DNA of 64,000 bases from Telopea speciosissima. Lineage: Eukaryota > Streptophyta > Magnoliopsida > Proteales > Proteaceae. The position numbers and the translations under genes were made by a program. Shown piece after piece: positions 10,554 to 23,895 of the stretch; position 1 is the first letter of the stretch; each line of letters begins with the position of its first letter. The notes beneath the pieces are model-generated. The model was not told the DNA's origin, did not search any database, and saw nothing but the letters and a program-made list of their open reading frames with translations. The DNA lies in assembly GCF_018873765.1 (NCBI RefSeq), contig NC_057921.1:64531557-64595556 (forward strand), read 5' to 3'.

Positions 10554-12014
10554 GTTATTCCAACAAAACATAAGTGCAAGAATGACAGATAGCAGTGGAG
10601 GTCAAGATAAGGTTGTCAAAAGCTGGCCTGTATCAATCGGTCAGCAAGAGCTGACGGGTCAAAATCTGAAATTGGACTAAAGGGTGTATCCAGTGCACGA
10701 GGCTCCCGCTACTATGGTGTCTCAGGAAGGTCATAATGTAGGCAACCTTACCCCTGCTTTTGCAGATAGGCTGTTTCCAGTTAGGAACCCGTAACCACTT
10801 GGTCACATGAACAACCAAGGACCAACTGATTAGTAAATGGTCCGCCAAACATCGGTTATGTCCATGGTGTTTTGTTGTAGTCTGATGGATGTCTAATCAA
10901 GATTGATCAACACTTGTAACTGATCAGGGCTATCGTTTATAGCTTGATCAACTCGTTTATGACTTATTTGTAACTCAATTAACTCGTTTAAAGACCAATT
11001 ATAGTTCATAAGTCCAATTAACTTGATCTCGATTACAGACCGATGATCAACTGTACGAAAATATGTGTCCATGCCTAGTTTATGAGGTCTCTATTTCTTT
11101 GGGAAAGGGTGATTTCAATTTTTGTAAACATGTCAAATGACACATTTACCTTTGATATTAACACATGGCTCCATTAAAATGGAGCGTCAAATAGAATTGA
11201 AATTGATTTCAATTTCAATATTGAAATAGGTCATCAATTATTTAACTATTTCAGATGAAGTTGATTTCAATTTCTCATAAATAAAGTAAAAAAAAATCAT
11301 ACCAAATAATACAAATTCAATTTATGAACCCATGAAATTGAAATAGAAATCATACAAAACAACCCTTAACAATCACTCCTCAAAACCAAAATTGAGACCT
11401 GCTACTAATTAGTGATTTACGTTCAATCTTTATGGTTAAGTTAATCCTTAATCCAGTTGGGCTGATAGCAAGCGATTATTCAAAAATATTGCATACCCCA
11501 TAACTGAAACTGAACTATTTCTTAAATGGGAGAGGGATAGGGCCTGCGTGACGTACGTTAGCTGGCGGCACCAATGGGGGTGCAGAACGGGGCATCATAC
11601 AAGAAGGACACTGGGTCATTTCAAAGAGGGCGAAGATAGAGAGATAGATACAGATTGGGAACGCTGGCAGTGTGCCCAACTTTTACCCTTATTTAATAGT
11701 CAACTTAATTTCGGGCTTAATTGATCGAGTTTGGTCGGGCTTGTAGGTTCAAGCCTGATTTTTGACACCCTTAGTTTGGACTCCTCTGCTCCCCTAGTAT
11801 AACAGCTGATTGAATGAGTGGATCGCTTTCTTTTACACTGCTTCACTGCATAAAGTGCAAATCGATTATCTACCATCTTAATCAAAATTGGTCAAGTAGC
11901 AAAATCAAATATTGACAAATTAAGGACTACAAAATGGGTGCACGTTTAAAAAATGGACTAACTAACAAATACAAGGATTCATGGACATAAAAGGAGAGTA
12001 TTTTGATTGAGGGG
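10554..12014. other. Intergenic, with an Au SINE fragment
   Basis: No gene seen. Bases 10682-10785 are a minus-strand copy of the conserved 3' part of the Au-type SINE (TGCACGAGGCTCCCGC, ACCTTACCCCTGC, as at 62115). The stretch 10875-11060 is made of short degenerate repeats with TTGATCAACTCG/AATTAACTCG units. The remainder is AT-rich unique sequence. Confidence 0.5.
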
Positions 12015-12022
12015 AAAAGATC

Positions 12023-12212
12023 GGATCCAGATCCTCTACTGCCAAGCTGCCCGGCAAGACCGTGCTGCCCAGGCACGGTGCTGCTCACAAAGACCGCCTT
12101 ACCCCCACTCGGGCAAGGCATTTGGGCAGGGGTGAGGTGGACATTGCATGCAGTACTGTGTCTGGGCGGCACGGTCTTGCCAGGCAGCTCAGCAATAGAT
12201 GATCCAAATTCG
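12023..12212. mobile_element. hAT-type foldback MITE, copy 1
   Basis: A 190-bp element with terminal GGATCCAGATCCTCTACTG and an inverted partner at the right end (TAGATGATCCAAATTCG), plus internal palindromic arms (AGCTGCC / GGCAGCT; ACCGCCTTACCCC / GGGGTGAGG). It is flanked by 8-bp direct repeats AAAAGATC (12015-12022 and 12213-12220). The same family occurs at 47727, 50546 and 50731. Confidence 0.8.
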
Positions 12213-12842
12213 AAAAGATCCCTGCATGGGACATAGGGGCTAAGCCCACACATTTTGGGGGGGGGGGGGGAACAGAAATGACCGCCCCGCCCCCAATATG
12301 CCAGTGCCTGCTCTCATTGGCTGCCGCACGTGCAGGACCCCTGCACTCCCATGCAGAGAATGGTTCCCCTTTGATTGAATATGAGTTTAAAATTGCCAGA
12401 CGACCAATTCAGACCAGTACTCCCTCGATATCCTGTAGTTTGAGACTTGTAGTTACCAAATCATGTATAATAATGCGATCTGATGCGTGCCCAGACATGC
12501 ACTTTTATGATTGGATCAGCCCACAATCTCGCAAAATGGGCATTCAATTTTCTCATAGTGTGGGTTCTTGGAATTACAAGCCCATGGGCCTCCTTTTTGT
12601 TTTTGGGGGACAATGATGATTAGCCCACCCCATAATACCCCACATGAGCTTAGAGTTGATACTGGGTATCCGTTATCAGCAGTAAGAGTCTAAGAGAGAC
12701 CTTGCCACCAAACCAAGGGTATTTTAGTCATTTAAGGCAAACGATAATAAATTTTTTCTTTTTTTATAAGCGCAAACAATAATAAATCGGAAATGTTTTT
12801 CTCCCCTGAGAGGCAGTATGAGCAAGCAAGAAGCGAAGCAAG
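12213..12842 (+). promoter_or_regulatory. Upstream region of the transporter gene
   Basis: This interval should contain the promoter and 5' UTR of the transporter. A 13-base G run lies at about 12257-12270. The AT-rich stretch TTTTTTTATAAGCGC near 12760 is the only TATA-like site I see, and it is weak. An in-frame TGA lies just before the chosen ATG with no other ATG between them. Confidence 0.3.
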
Positions 12843-15800
12843 ATGCACTGGTACTTCGTAGCTGCGCTTCTCACCATTCTTACCAGTTCTCAGGTCAGTG
12901 ACACACTTCACGACAGTTCTGATATCTGTTAGCACTGGAAATTTTTTACGGCCTTTACCTGATCAGGATTTTTGTTTACTTTAGATTCCTGTTGTCCTCT
13001 TTTCACTGCTTTTGTAACTGTTCAGATCGCCCTCATTTTCGTAAATTTTTCTGGAATAATTCTGTGTTTCATTTAATTTAGGGCTTTTTAGAGTGCAAAT
13101 TGAAGTTGCAGTGCTTTCTTAATTTCGAAGTAACTGTATACGTGAAAGTTGTTGATGTTTTTCTATTCGATCTATCTTGCTGTGTATATGAAGACAAATA
13201 TACGAGAGTTGGGCGCTCGAACTTTAATCTGAAAATGTAATCTTTGTTTTCTTAACCAATTTCCCATTAAATCGAATGATTAAATCGAATACAAACCTCT
13301 AATGGAATAAAACAGTCCGTCTAATGTAATTTATCATGTGCACACATGGCGGTTCGTAATTATCACTTGACAGCAAGAGTCAGTTTAGGTGTTCTCCTAA
13401 TTCAATGGGGAATATCTTTCGTTAACTTAGTTCCTAAAATGACCAGATTATTACTGGGTACTTCGTTGGAGTTGCTTTTGGTTTGCCTCATTAATCTTGT
13501 CCTGGGTTGATAGGCTAAGGAGACAATCCCAAACTTCTTGTCTCCAGATTGATTAAAGTAGCTATTATGTATCTTAAATGTAAAGGTGATGGACCTACAT
13601 GAAATATGGGAGTTCAAAGTTGATCTAGGTTGTGTCCCTGCAGAGTTTGCTGTGTTTTAGTAGGTTAGTGTTAGTGTTCCTCATCTACATTAATTAGGAA
13701 GCAACTTAGGGTGTGAACTGAGCAACTTCATCTATGCTTTTGAAATGGACATTTTCAACAAAGTCCATAGTTAAATCCGTGAGAAGTCTGAACTTATTCT
13801 TGGTTGTGAGTAGCACAGACTATATTGTTGAGCTCGGTGTATTTGATTAGCGAGAGCACAAAGTTTGGCAAACTGATTAACATTCCATAGTTTTGCAGTA
13901 CATTCCAGGATAAGAACGAGAATAAAGAACCTCTTTTTCTTCTTGGGATCCAGATGCTGAGCATCTGCTGAAATTTGCTCCAAAATTTTGGTCATAGTTA
14001 AAAAGAAAAATACACGGAACTTTAAGTATTGATTACTATTCCAGTTCAATTCTGTAATTAATAATTGTCTTCAGTTGATTATGACTGAAATCACTGAAAT
14101 GTTTGCCCCCGTTTAAAAAACATATATGTCAGCGATTGTGACCAGAATAGTTGACTTTCGGTTCCATGACAGCTGTGGTGAGCTTGGAAGTTCTTCAAAT
14201 TGAATTGATACCATACTGCCACCATTTCCAGGTGTGCAGTTGATGCTATAAGTGCAGTTATTAGCCTGTACATTACCAAGAGATGTGCAGTAATCACATG
14301 TAAGAGGAGGCTTGTAGTCCAACCAGTTGTCCTAGTATATATTGGACACTAGCTACAGAATTTGGAAACCAGAATTTATTTTTCTAGGAGGTAACTGTCA
14401 GTCAATTTGATTGAAACAAGATTGCCATTGATTGAGAAATGAAAGTAAGAGAAGATGGATATGAGTAAAGAGATAAAAGATAGGTAACATTAAGAGCTGC
14501 GAGTGGGATAAAAGAACTAGAACTGGATACCCAGAAAAGAATAAAGAGATCTTCTGCGAAGAAACAATATAAAGTCTCAAATTCTCTATGATGGGCATTT
14601 TGAGATTGGTGGTATAGATAGGGGGAAAGGAAAAATCAATTTGAGTATTTCTTTTCCACTTTGACATTACTGCCAATGTATAGATTTACTCTGTTTTTCC
14701 CCCCTGGCTTGTGGCAGGGAATTTTGACAACACTCTCACAAAGTGATGGGGGATACAAGTATGACTATGCGACTGTTCCTTTTCTTGCTGAAGTTTTTAA
14801 GGTACATCTCCTGTCATGCATTATTTAGGTAAATCGGACTGCAATTTCTGTTCTCTGTAGCTTATTTCTGTGCTCACTTGACTTAAGTGCCAAACATGTT
14901 TAATAAAAGAGTTGTGTTGTGAGTACTAAAAAGCATAGTTGTCACAGTGTTAGGCAACCCAAGGTGTTGGAAGGGGCCTGGATGCAAGGCGACACCAACA
15001 AGATGCCAAGGCGACCAAGGGGCCTGGATGCCTTGACAACTATGCTAGAAAGATCAGTTCTCATACTAAGAAAAGGAGATTCCCGCTTTTAATATAAAAT
15101 ATTACTTTTCCCTCATCCTGGCTGACATTTTTATATTATTGTCAAAAAAATACAGCTGCTGGTATCTTCTTTTCTTCTTTGGCGGGAGTGCAAGTCATCG
15201 CCTCTTCCAAGGATGACCACAGAATGGAAAAGCATGCGTTTATACCCAATTCCTTCCATTATATACTTAATCCACAACAATGTTCAATTTGCTACCCTTA
15301 CATTTGTGGATACATCAACGTATCAAATAATGGGTAATCTGAAGATTGTCACAACTGGCATATTATTCAGGTGCTGCCTTGGTCTTTGGATCGTATTAGA
15401 TCTGATATTTGTGTTTCTTCATTTTCAAGCACTATATCCAAGATCTCTGTAGTAGTATCTCCATTTTCTTACTTCTTGAAGTTGATCTATGTTTTAATAA
15501 ACTAGCAGAAATTTTCATTTATTCTTTTAGGCTGTTCCTGAAGAGGAAACTGTCTAATCTGCAGTGGATGGCTATTGTTCTGCTAGCTGTTGGTACAACC
15601 ACGAGCCAGGTAATAATGCCCCACCTTTTTCTGTATTCAGAAATGGAAGTTAAAGTATACATATTACATATATCCAACGCCTCCTTGATTTGAAGTTGCT
15701 GGAAACAGCCTCTCTACAAAGTGGGGGTAAGGTTGCGTACATTATAACCCTCCCATACCCTGCAATGGCAGGAGCCTCGTGCACCGGATTAGAAATGGGA

Positions 15801-18800
15801 GCTCTGGATCCCTTTTTTGGAAATTAAGAGGAGCAGGGACAATTCAGGAATTAAATTTAAAGGAGAGAGGGCGAATATGGGGATTTCAGAAGAAAATAAA
15901 ATTAAGTAGAAAAAAGATGAGCAGGGGGGCTTTAGTGTAATACTCAAAAGATAGGTCCTTGGATGTGATTAAGAGGAATGACCACCTTCTTTTTCATGAT
16001 AGAACTACCAAACCAGCAGTAAACTATTTGATTTTGAAGGTGAGATCTATCTCTTTTGGTGCTCATTCCATCCAGGATTTTGGGGAAAGATCCTCACTAC
16101 CAGGTCTCTCAAATAAGATAACTATCAAGGGGAAAGAGCAAGGTTTCCAATCCTCTCAAATAAGATAACTAGCAAGGAAACTAAAACTCAATCCAATTGC
16201 CTATGTATCTAACCCAAAATAAAATATTACAAAATTAAAAAAATTACAATTTCAACTCAAGTTAATGCCTAAATAACCTACTGGACCAAAACCAGATTTG
16301 GACGCAGTTCGCCTTGATCTGGGCTTCCAAATGGGTTCGTGCTGGTCCAAGAAAGCATTACTTCATCAGAGATGTTTATAATGCTTTTAGTTCGTGTATC
16401 TTGTATAGGTTTTTTTTTCGGTGGGGGGGGGGGGGAAGGATGGTCCACAATCTGTCATTTTATAAATATTTGGGTTAATTGTTACTCATGCTTAACATTC
16501 TGATTCTTCTATGCATGAGTACCATGTGTCAGAAGAATATTTGCACCAGGTCAAGGGGGTTGGAAGGTCCTTATTCCATATTTTCAAGGTCATGGCATGT
16601 AAAGGAAAATTTCTAGGTTGAAAACTTGATACATTTAAAAGCGTTCAATTTTACACAGTTTTATACCTTTTTATGTTACGAGGTCTTTCATAAAATTAAA
16701 AAGGAATGGCCACTGGTCACACTACTCTCCAATCAATCTGCATGCATGGCAATATGGGGAGTGATGAACCCCAAGGGGCAGCGCAGTTGGCAAGGGACGA
16801 TGCCTAAGGAAGCTGAAGGTCCTGAGATCGATTCCGCATCCCCGCTTGGGGCCACCTGCCTGAGAGAAAACTTCCTGGTGAACATGGGGGCCCTAGTATC
16901 TTCCGGTTCGTGTGTGTTGTGGACTTGCGGGGTAGTGCACGAGTCCTGGGGGAATTAGTCGGCCAAAGCCCGGATACCTCTAGTTCCCAAAAAAAAAAAA
17001 AAAATGGGAGTGATGGCTTTTTCAACAAGATTGCCCCATGTCTGGTCCTCCCCCCCCCCCCCCCCCAACCCAAAAAAAAATAATAATAATAATAATAATA
17101 AAATTTTCATTTATATTCAGTTGGCATGGAAACTAAAATGCCCCTTATTTTTTTTTTATCAATGCAGGTCAAAGGTTGTGGTGAGAATTCATGTGACTCC
17201 TTTTTCTCAGCTCCAATCCAAGGTTACATGTTGGGGATCCTTTCTGCTTGTCTCTCGGCCTTAGCAGGTGTTTATACAGAATATCTGATGAAGAAGAACA
17301 ATGACAGCCTGTACTGGCAGAATGTACAATTATATACGTAAGTGTCCTCTTCTGGCAAACATAAACAGAACCTTCACTTCTTTATCCGAAAGTAAGGAAG
17401 AGAAGAAGTAAAATGGTACCAACTCAACACTGTCCTATCCCAATTACTTGGCTTCAACTAAATGAAAATTTTTTCTACAAGTCCACTCTTTGTACGGTTG
17501 TTTTTCTGTTGATTCATAAGCTATTATGTTTTTTTCTCCCAATTTCAACCCAAAGCCCTACCTGGCATCCCCTCTGACATTTCAACTTTCATCATATCAT
17601 TTCTTCTTATTGATACAGTTAATTTGGTCTCTATTATGCATGATCAAACCCTTTGAGTCTGAAAAGGAAAATTTTAAAGGCCTAGTAAACAAATAAATTT
17701 CTTCTAAAAATGTCAGTTATTTAATGAGGTAAATTTTAGTTTCTTCGACAACTATAAAATCTCACAAAAAAATTAAAGTTGTCCTTTTATAATTCATATC
17801 TTGAAGCATATTTGTCATGGCGACTAGGCAACCCAAGGCGTTGGAGTGGCGCTAGACGACAAGCACCCCAAGCGTCGCCTAGGTGTGCAGTATATGACTG
17901 TGTAATATAGCAATTAATTTTTATATAATTATGCTTATATGCAGCATAGAATCCATATCAATGCAATATGATATAATTGTGGTAGTAATGACCTAAAGAA
18001 AACCAACATATAATAAACAAAGCGTAGGATATAATATAAGCATATTCATCAAAAAGCAAAACAATAAACATAAATCAATGTAAACTTTTGAAGTGTCAAC
18101 AAGGTGTGCTGTCGCCTAGGACCCAAGAAAGAGCCTGGACACCTAAGCGACGCCATGACAATTATATCTTGGAGAACATATTGTTATCTTTGAAACCATA
18201 AGAGAGATTTTGTGTTAGTTGGAGCTACTGACTGTGTTTAATGTGACTAGTATGCACATTCTATTATCATATGCTTTGAGTAATTTTGTTGATTCATGAA
18301 TAAGAAATTACTCTTCCTTCCAGGTTTGGTGCGATCTTCAACATGGCACGGCTTCTCCTGGATGATTTCAAGAGTGAATTTGAGCAGGGACCATGGTGGC
18401 AACGCCTGTTTAATGGATACAGTATTACAACTTGGATGGTGGTATTAAATTTGGGATCTACTGGGTTGCTAGTCTCATGGTTAATGAAGTATGCTGACAA
18501 TATTGTGAAGGTGAGTCCTGCCTTGGCGTTTAATTTTATTTCCTAATATTGTGGCTCATCTGGTCTTGAACATTTTATAGTAGCTTGACCGAGTTAACCA
18601 GTCCAAATAGCTTCTGTTTGTCCTTGGGGTATTCTTGGGCATATTTCGGTTTTATTCAGCTTGACATGATTTTTTGTCTTTCTTAAGGCCAGATATCTCA
18701 TTTTTGGTTTATTTTCCTAAGTTGCTATTGCAAGGCGATATGAAGAGACATGGAGGAGTTTATGATTACTTGCTTGGTTTACAAGATATCTAGCTGAGTA

Positions 18801-21800
18801 TCACAAACAGAGGGAAGTGTCTTTTCTTGCATGGGGATTGTTTGTCCAGAACTTCATTATAAAATTGGAGAGCTTAGAAGGCTTCCTCCCCCCTTTTCTG
18901 ACCATGGTGCTCTAGGGTTTCTTTACCCTAGTTGTCTGGAATTCCTTAAAAGTATATTTTATTGTCTTTTCTAAAGACTACCACTTAGGAGTGTTGGATA
19001 TCAAGGCCAAGGTTGATTTGCTAGGGTTTCTTGCTGGTATGGCTCCATATCATGGTTATCGGCCTGCTGAGGTCACAGTTGATCCCTTTCTCGATGCCTG
19101 TGGAGATCTTGAACAGGCGGGAAGAGTTCAGATTCTCACCCAATGCTTAGTGCGAATACAACTCTGCTTCCAAATGAAGAGTGGTTGGAGGATGCTTTAA
19201 GAACTTTTGAACATCAGTGTTGAGATTCTGAAGTTCTGCGACAATCTGCAAGCTGAAGAGTTCATCAATTGTCTGAACATCATAGAGAAGGGTTTCTGAT
19301 AACAAGAAAGTACCCAATGATAAGAAGGTGAAGCTACTAGCCATAAGATTGAAAGATACAGGTTGGTGGGAAATGATGTAGAAGAAACTAAAAGAAAGTG
19401 TTACTGTTTAATTTTATTAGACTCTCTGTTAACATTTGCATAATTTGTAGCAGGAATAATTTATACAGTGATGTCTACAGCATTGAAGTTTTGGAATATC
19501 TAAGGCTGACTGTACTACTTGGAAGGGTGGAATAAGGGTTTAACGAAGGCTATGGGCTGCTGATTTGGGTGTAGTAGAAGGCAAGGAAGAAGAAATTGGT
19601 TCTGGTTAACAGAATATAAGTACATGCATGTGAATAAAGTGAGGGAAAATTAAATAAGAAGAGAATGAGCAGTACAGAATATAGACAAGTAGTAGATTGA
19701 TAAACAAAAATAAATGAGAAAAAGAAGTAGGTAGTTTATGCTTAGGATTTCCTAGTTTTTCAACTATGGCAGTAGCTCCCGAAATTTAAACTTTATTTCT
19801 TCAAAATCTAACCTAAATAATTACTATGCAACATGGGGCTCATCTCTACTTTATAATGACCTCATGTTTAGTCTACTTGATTATACAATATAGATATAGA
19901 GTCTTCATAACAATACTATGATCTATAACTAATATCTAGGTTAGGGTGTAGGATGGGACCTAACATAGTTGTATAAGAACATCCAGATCAGGGTGTCATG
20001 GACGTTTATATTGACCTAATCACCTGGGTGTCTGAACTTCCCCTCATGCTATGATGGTTCCCTTGTTGGCTCAAAGGTGCCTTTGTTGTGGTGGCATGCT
20101 TGCTTGGTCTGTGCATGTGTGGCCTATGTGATGGCGGAATGATTTGTGCTTGGCATTGAGACAGAACAGGTATAGTTTGTGTATAAGGCTCCTCGGTGGC
20201 TCGAGAGTCGAGGCTCGGGATAAATTGCTGGGATAACCTAGTGCTACAACATTGAGGGGTCTCATTTATCCTGAAATTGTGGGAAAGATTTCCTTGAGGA
20301 GTTGTTTCTGGTCCACTCTTGTGGTGAGTGGGTCACATGCAGTTAGTGTCATTTGAGGCAAGTTTGCTTGGCTCTCCTATGCATCGTGGCTTGTTCTCAT
20401 GTTCACTATTCTGCTGCATCAACGAATGCTTGTTTCAGCACCAATTTGACCACTTCTGTTTTCTTATCTACAAAGACATGTTACCACCAAATTTGGAAGG
20501 GAACTTTAATTATACATTTCTTGATTTTTTTCAGTCCAATACATTCTATGTGTAACATCAAATTTGTTCTTCTTTTTCTTTTTAATTGTCTATCACATGG
20601 CATCTTCCTCATATGACTAGACTCTTTTGACACCATGCATCAGGCACACTGTTGGACATTCCTTAGTTTCCTGTTTGAGGAAGAAACTTAATTTATCCTT
20701 TTCATTTCATCTATTGTTGTTTTGTTACGTGCCATGTGGTAATATTTTTTCATATAAGAGAGGGAGCAATCCCAACAGTATTCTTCAAATCCAATAGACA
20801 ATATTGAGTACATGTTGTTTCTACCAATTCACGCGGATCAGAAAAATAAATAAATTTTCTAACAACAAAGAAATTCCAATTAAAGCTTTGAATCCCATCT
20901 TCCAACCCTCCAAGTACCAAACCAAAGTGAAATCCCCTATGGTAAAAGGAATGGTTGGGAAAAACAAAATCCATCACCTCTATATTGTGAAGTAACTGAA
21001 CAAGGTTTTCTGAACCAAAAATTTTAGCTTCAAATGTTTTAAAACAATCCAATCACAAGTTCTTAAGATAAACAAAACTGATCAACAACCAAACCGAACA
21101 CAAAGACCAACATCATGGGCTAACAATTCCCTGCTCTTTTGATGCAGGCACTTCAAAATTTAGGAGAAGTTAATGTGAATGGAAAGAAAGGTGGCTGATG
21201 GAAGTTAGCTTTGTCACTGATCAAAACATTAGGGAAGTAATCAAGAGCTCTTCTCTGGGACTTCATCATTGGAAAACAAAGGCCAAAAAAGGCAAAAGAT
21301 GATTTGTTTCCGGTTATAAGAGGAGTAGGAGTTTTGGCTTTTGAAGAAAGGTCTGCTCCTTGCTTGAAGACGAAAGTCAGAGAGAAGAGAATGAGAAGAA
21401 GAGGGTTTGATTTTCTATTGCATAACAGATCAAGTTGGGGATGGAATTTTTTATGATCTAAGGGGCAGACTCAGGCACTTGAAAGTTAGAAATGTAGGAC
21501 CACAACTCAGTCAGCTATCCCTTCTTATAAAGGATTATAGATAATGAAATCAGCTAGACAGATAGATTAGTGATCAAGATTGCTTTACTCAGTGCTAAAC
21601 CTTTTCCTAGTTCAATTATATAAGTAATTACTGCCACTTGAAGTTGGTTGTTGATCAATTAAGTAAAATAAAATAAAACATGCATATGTTTGCGGCTCAG
21701 CAGATTTTTCTTGAATCACTATGTTTGAACCCTGCATGTCTACAGTACATTGCTACCGAAGAGCTTTGCCCCTTCTGTTGATTCTTTGCTCTTTGTCATG

Positions 21801-22548
21801 ATTTATAACTATTTTTATTTAGTCTTGGCAATACATTTGTTTTGCCATACTGACAAAGTCAATTTCTACTGCTGCTTATTTTTCTTGAGACCCAAATATA
21901 TCAAATTCATTGTGAATCTAGATAATGATTACAATTTGTTTTTATTTATATATGTTTGGTTTTAGGGAGGTTGTTAATTGATAACCTAGTCACTATTTAT
22001 TCATGAATGGCTTATGCAATTTTATCTGTCTGTCCATCATAATTTATTTTTGCTCCTTTCAGGTGTATTCCACATCAATGGCCATGCTTTTGACAATGAT
22101 CTTATCTGCGTACCTCTTTAATTTCAGGCCGACACTGCAGGTGAGTTAAAAAACTGCATTTGAAGCTACATGATTATATTTGATTTTCCTTTCCTTTATG
22201 AGTGGATATCAGGTACTACTGCACTTTCATCTCCATAAGGTCGATTGAAACATAATCGGTGTAAGGTGATTATTTATAATAAGCTGCTCAATGCATGCTT
22301 TCAATCAATCTATGGGGAAAAGTTGCAAACCTGCAAACACTTTCTCAACCCCTTGTTTATTTAGCAAGTGGTGATCTTGTGTTTTTTCTCTTACCTTGTT
22401 GCAGCTTTTCTTGGGGATTATTATCTGTATGATGTCACTACACATGTATTTTGCTCCTCCTAGCATGCTTGTAGAGTTGCCTTTGACAGTAAAAGCAACC
22501 CCCAAGAATCTTGCTGAAGTTTCTGTTCATCAAACAACAGATTCCTGA
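12843..22548 (+). CDS. CMP-sialic acid transporter 1-like nucleotide-sugar transporter
   Basis: Eight exons join to 1008 nt (335 aa): 12843-12893, 14718-14801, 15156-15370, 15531-15609, 17168-17337, 18324-18510, 22063-22140, 22405-22548. All introns are GT-AG and phases agree throughout. The product is a multi-pass Golgi/ER membrane protein of the nucleotide-sugar transporter (SLC35A-type) family, which exchanges a nucleotide sugar for the matching nucleoside monophosphate. Segments such as YLIHNNVQFATLTFVDTSTY, GNLKIVTTGILFR, KYADNIVKVYSTSMAMLLT and LFNFRPTLQLFLG match the plant clade annotated CMP-sialic acid transporter 1 (Arabidopsis At5g41760 type); the length is normal for it. Plants have little or no sialic acid, so the true substrate may be another nucleotide sugar. 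The start is the first ATG after an in-frame TGA. Introns 1, 2, 4, 5 and 6 are swollen, intron 6 being about 3.55 kb. Confidence 0.93.
12894..14717 (+). other. Transporter intron 1
   Basis: A 1.8-kb GT-AG intron. No known repeat was recognised. A minus-strand open frame at 14113-14322 is cysteine-containing (CDYCTSLGN, NNCTYSINC) and could be a remnant of another gene, but no family was recognised. Confidence 0.4.
14934..15044. mobile_element. hAT-like MITE in intron 2 (CATAGTTGTCA family)
   Basis: The termini CATAGTTGTCA and TGACAACTATG are perfect 11-bp inverted repeats. The interior has AGGCAACCCAAGG and GGGGCCTGGATGC motifs shared with 17812-18161 and 58335-58435. No clear target duplication was found. 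Confidence 0.65.
15696..15790 (+). repeat. Au-type SINE 3' fragment, intron 4
   Basis: This carries the conserved 3' module GGGGTAAGGTTGCGTACATT ... GGCAGGAGCCTCGTGCACCG of the Au SINE family known across flowering plants. The tRNA-derived head is missing. Compare the more complete copy at 62115. Confidence 0.75.
16767..17003 (+). mobile_element. tRNA-derived SINE in intron 4, with poly(A)
   Basis: The head resembles a tRNA: an A-box-like GCGCAGTTGGCAAGG (about 16781) and a B-box-like GGTCCTGAGATCGATTCC (about 16819). The tail is a 16-17 base poly(A) at about 16988-17003. It is flanked by a near-perfect 12-13 bp direct repeat, ATGGGGAGTGATG (16754-16766) and ATGGGAGTGATG (17004-17015), as expected for LINE-driven insertion. 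The body contains GTCGGCCAAAGCCCGGATAC, which is unlike the Au SINE, so it is a different family. Confidence 0.85.
17050..17102. repeat. Simple repeats before exon 5
   Basis: A C run (about 17050-17066), an A run and (TAA)n follow each other about 65 bp upstream of the exon 5 acceptor at 17168. These are length-unstable tracts. Confidence 0.8.
17812..18161. mobile_element. hAT-like MITE in intron 5 (CATAGTTGTCA family)
   Basis: The terminal inverted repeat is TTGTCATGGCG / CGCCATGACAA. Sub-terminal AGGCAACCCAAGGCGTTGG and GCGTCGCCTAGG motifs are shared with the element at 14934. Flanks CTTGAAGC and CTTGGAGA may be a degenerate 8-bp target duplication. The middle is AT-rich. Confidence 0.6.
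18511..22062 (+). other. Transporter intron 6, 3.55 kb
   Basis: A GT-AG intron with no recognised mobile element. Open frames at 18991-19200 (+), 20328-20616 (+) and 20750-21052 (-) have no family I recognise and are probably chance or worn-out insertions. Confidence 0.4.
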
Positions 22549-23895
22549 TAGAAGTCATCATATTAAATCAACTAATTCATAGTACAGTGTCCACTGAAAG
22601 GTGCATTTTGTTGTTTTTTACGAGTGCATAGCAATTTTCTTGCCATATAAAACTTGTTACATGAAAATTACGCCTAGTGGGTAGCATAGGTTCACTGGAT
22701 GAATTCTTGAATTTAGCATCCCTAACACCTGCAATTGTTTGAACCTGGGCCTTCATGTATCAGTTGCATGGGTCACATGTAATTATCAGCTGCGTGTCCG
22801 GGACACTTCAAATTATGACCCTTACTGGTGTTCCACACTTCATGTAAGCCAATGAGAGTGCAATTAATGGGATCTTTGCCACACCCAAATTGGATGCTTT
22901 TCTATGTATTGTAACATAAACTCAGTCATGATCTACAGCTAGAGCATGGTCGACCTAAGGTTTGCAGGGGGAAGGGGATCTATTTAAACTTCAAGGGTTA
23001 AAAGTTGAAAATTTCTCATTAGGCAGGCAGTGAGAATTTTCAATCAACACCATCCAAAATATGAACCACAAATTAACACTCTTGATAAATAGGTTAGGTC
23101 ATAGGTGAAAGCATGTAGTTCATGGACATTTAATTTTCGAAGTACAGTAGTACTTGCCAATCTGAAAAATGGGAGAAAGAACTAACCGATGTTGTGTGCG
23201 GGGGTGTATCTGTACCTAGACACAGCCCGGCACAAAAAGACCGTCGTACCCTTGGACCTTTCCATCTTTACCTGTTAGTGTTCCTTTTCCCTTGAAAATT
23301 TTAATTTTTCTCCACAAACTATTATTGCTCTACTGAGGGTGCTACGCAGCTATGGTGTAGAGTTTGACAAGTCTGATAACCTATGGAGGGGTTTTGGTGG
23401 AGATGGGTTATGGATGCTTCAACAGCATTACTCAGGAGATTGTTGAAACCTCCAGGTGGTAGCACACTTAAGTACTTTATTAGGGATATAATTAAGACAA
23501 CGTGGTTTTTCACTAACGCAGTAACAATACCTCTTCCCTTTCCTGGGATCCTTCTTGTTTGTGTTATATCAGAGAAATGTTCCCTTCGGTCACATCCTAC
23601 AGTAAGATGTGAGTGAGTGGGGACAGGTCTTCTGCTTTGTAATGCAAGCAGCTATTTTGTGTTTTTCCAAACCATGATAGGTTGGGTCATGTTTACAGCG
23701 ATTTTTTTTCTTCAATTTTTTTCATATGGGTTCTTTCATTTTTATTCATCTGAAAAAGGGAGAGGGAGAAATTATACAGGTTCATTGGGTTTGTTTTTTG
23801 GGAAGATTAAAACAGGATTGCATTCTTTCTTTGTTATTTCAAATTGAATAATTTTGATCCAAATTAATGGTTTGTGAATATAGAGAACTTGCACA

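Noticed and set aside
20750..21052. 100-codon minus-strand frame in transporter intron 6
   Set aside because: No recognised domain or transcript signal; the overlapping plus-strand frame is equally open, typical of AT-rich intron sequence.
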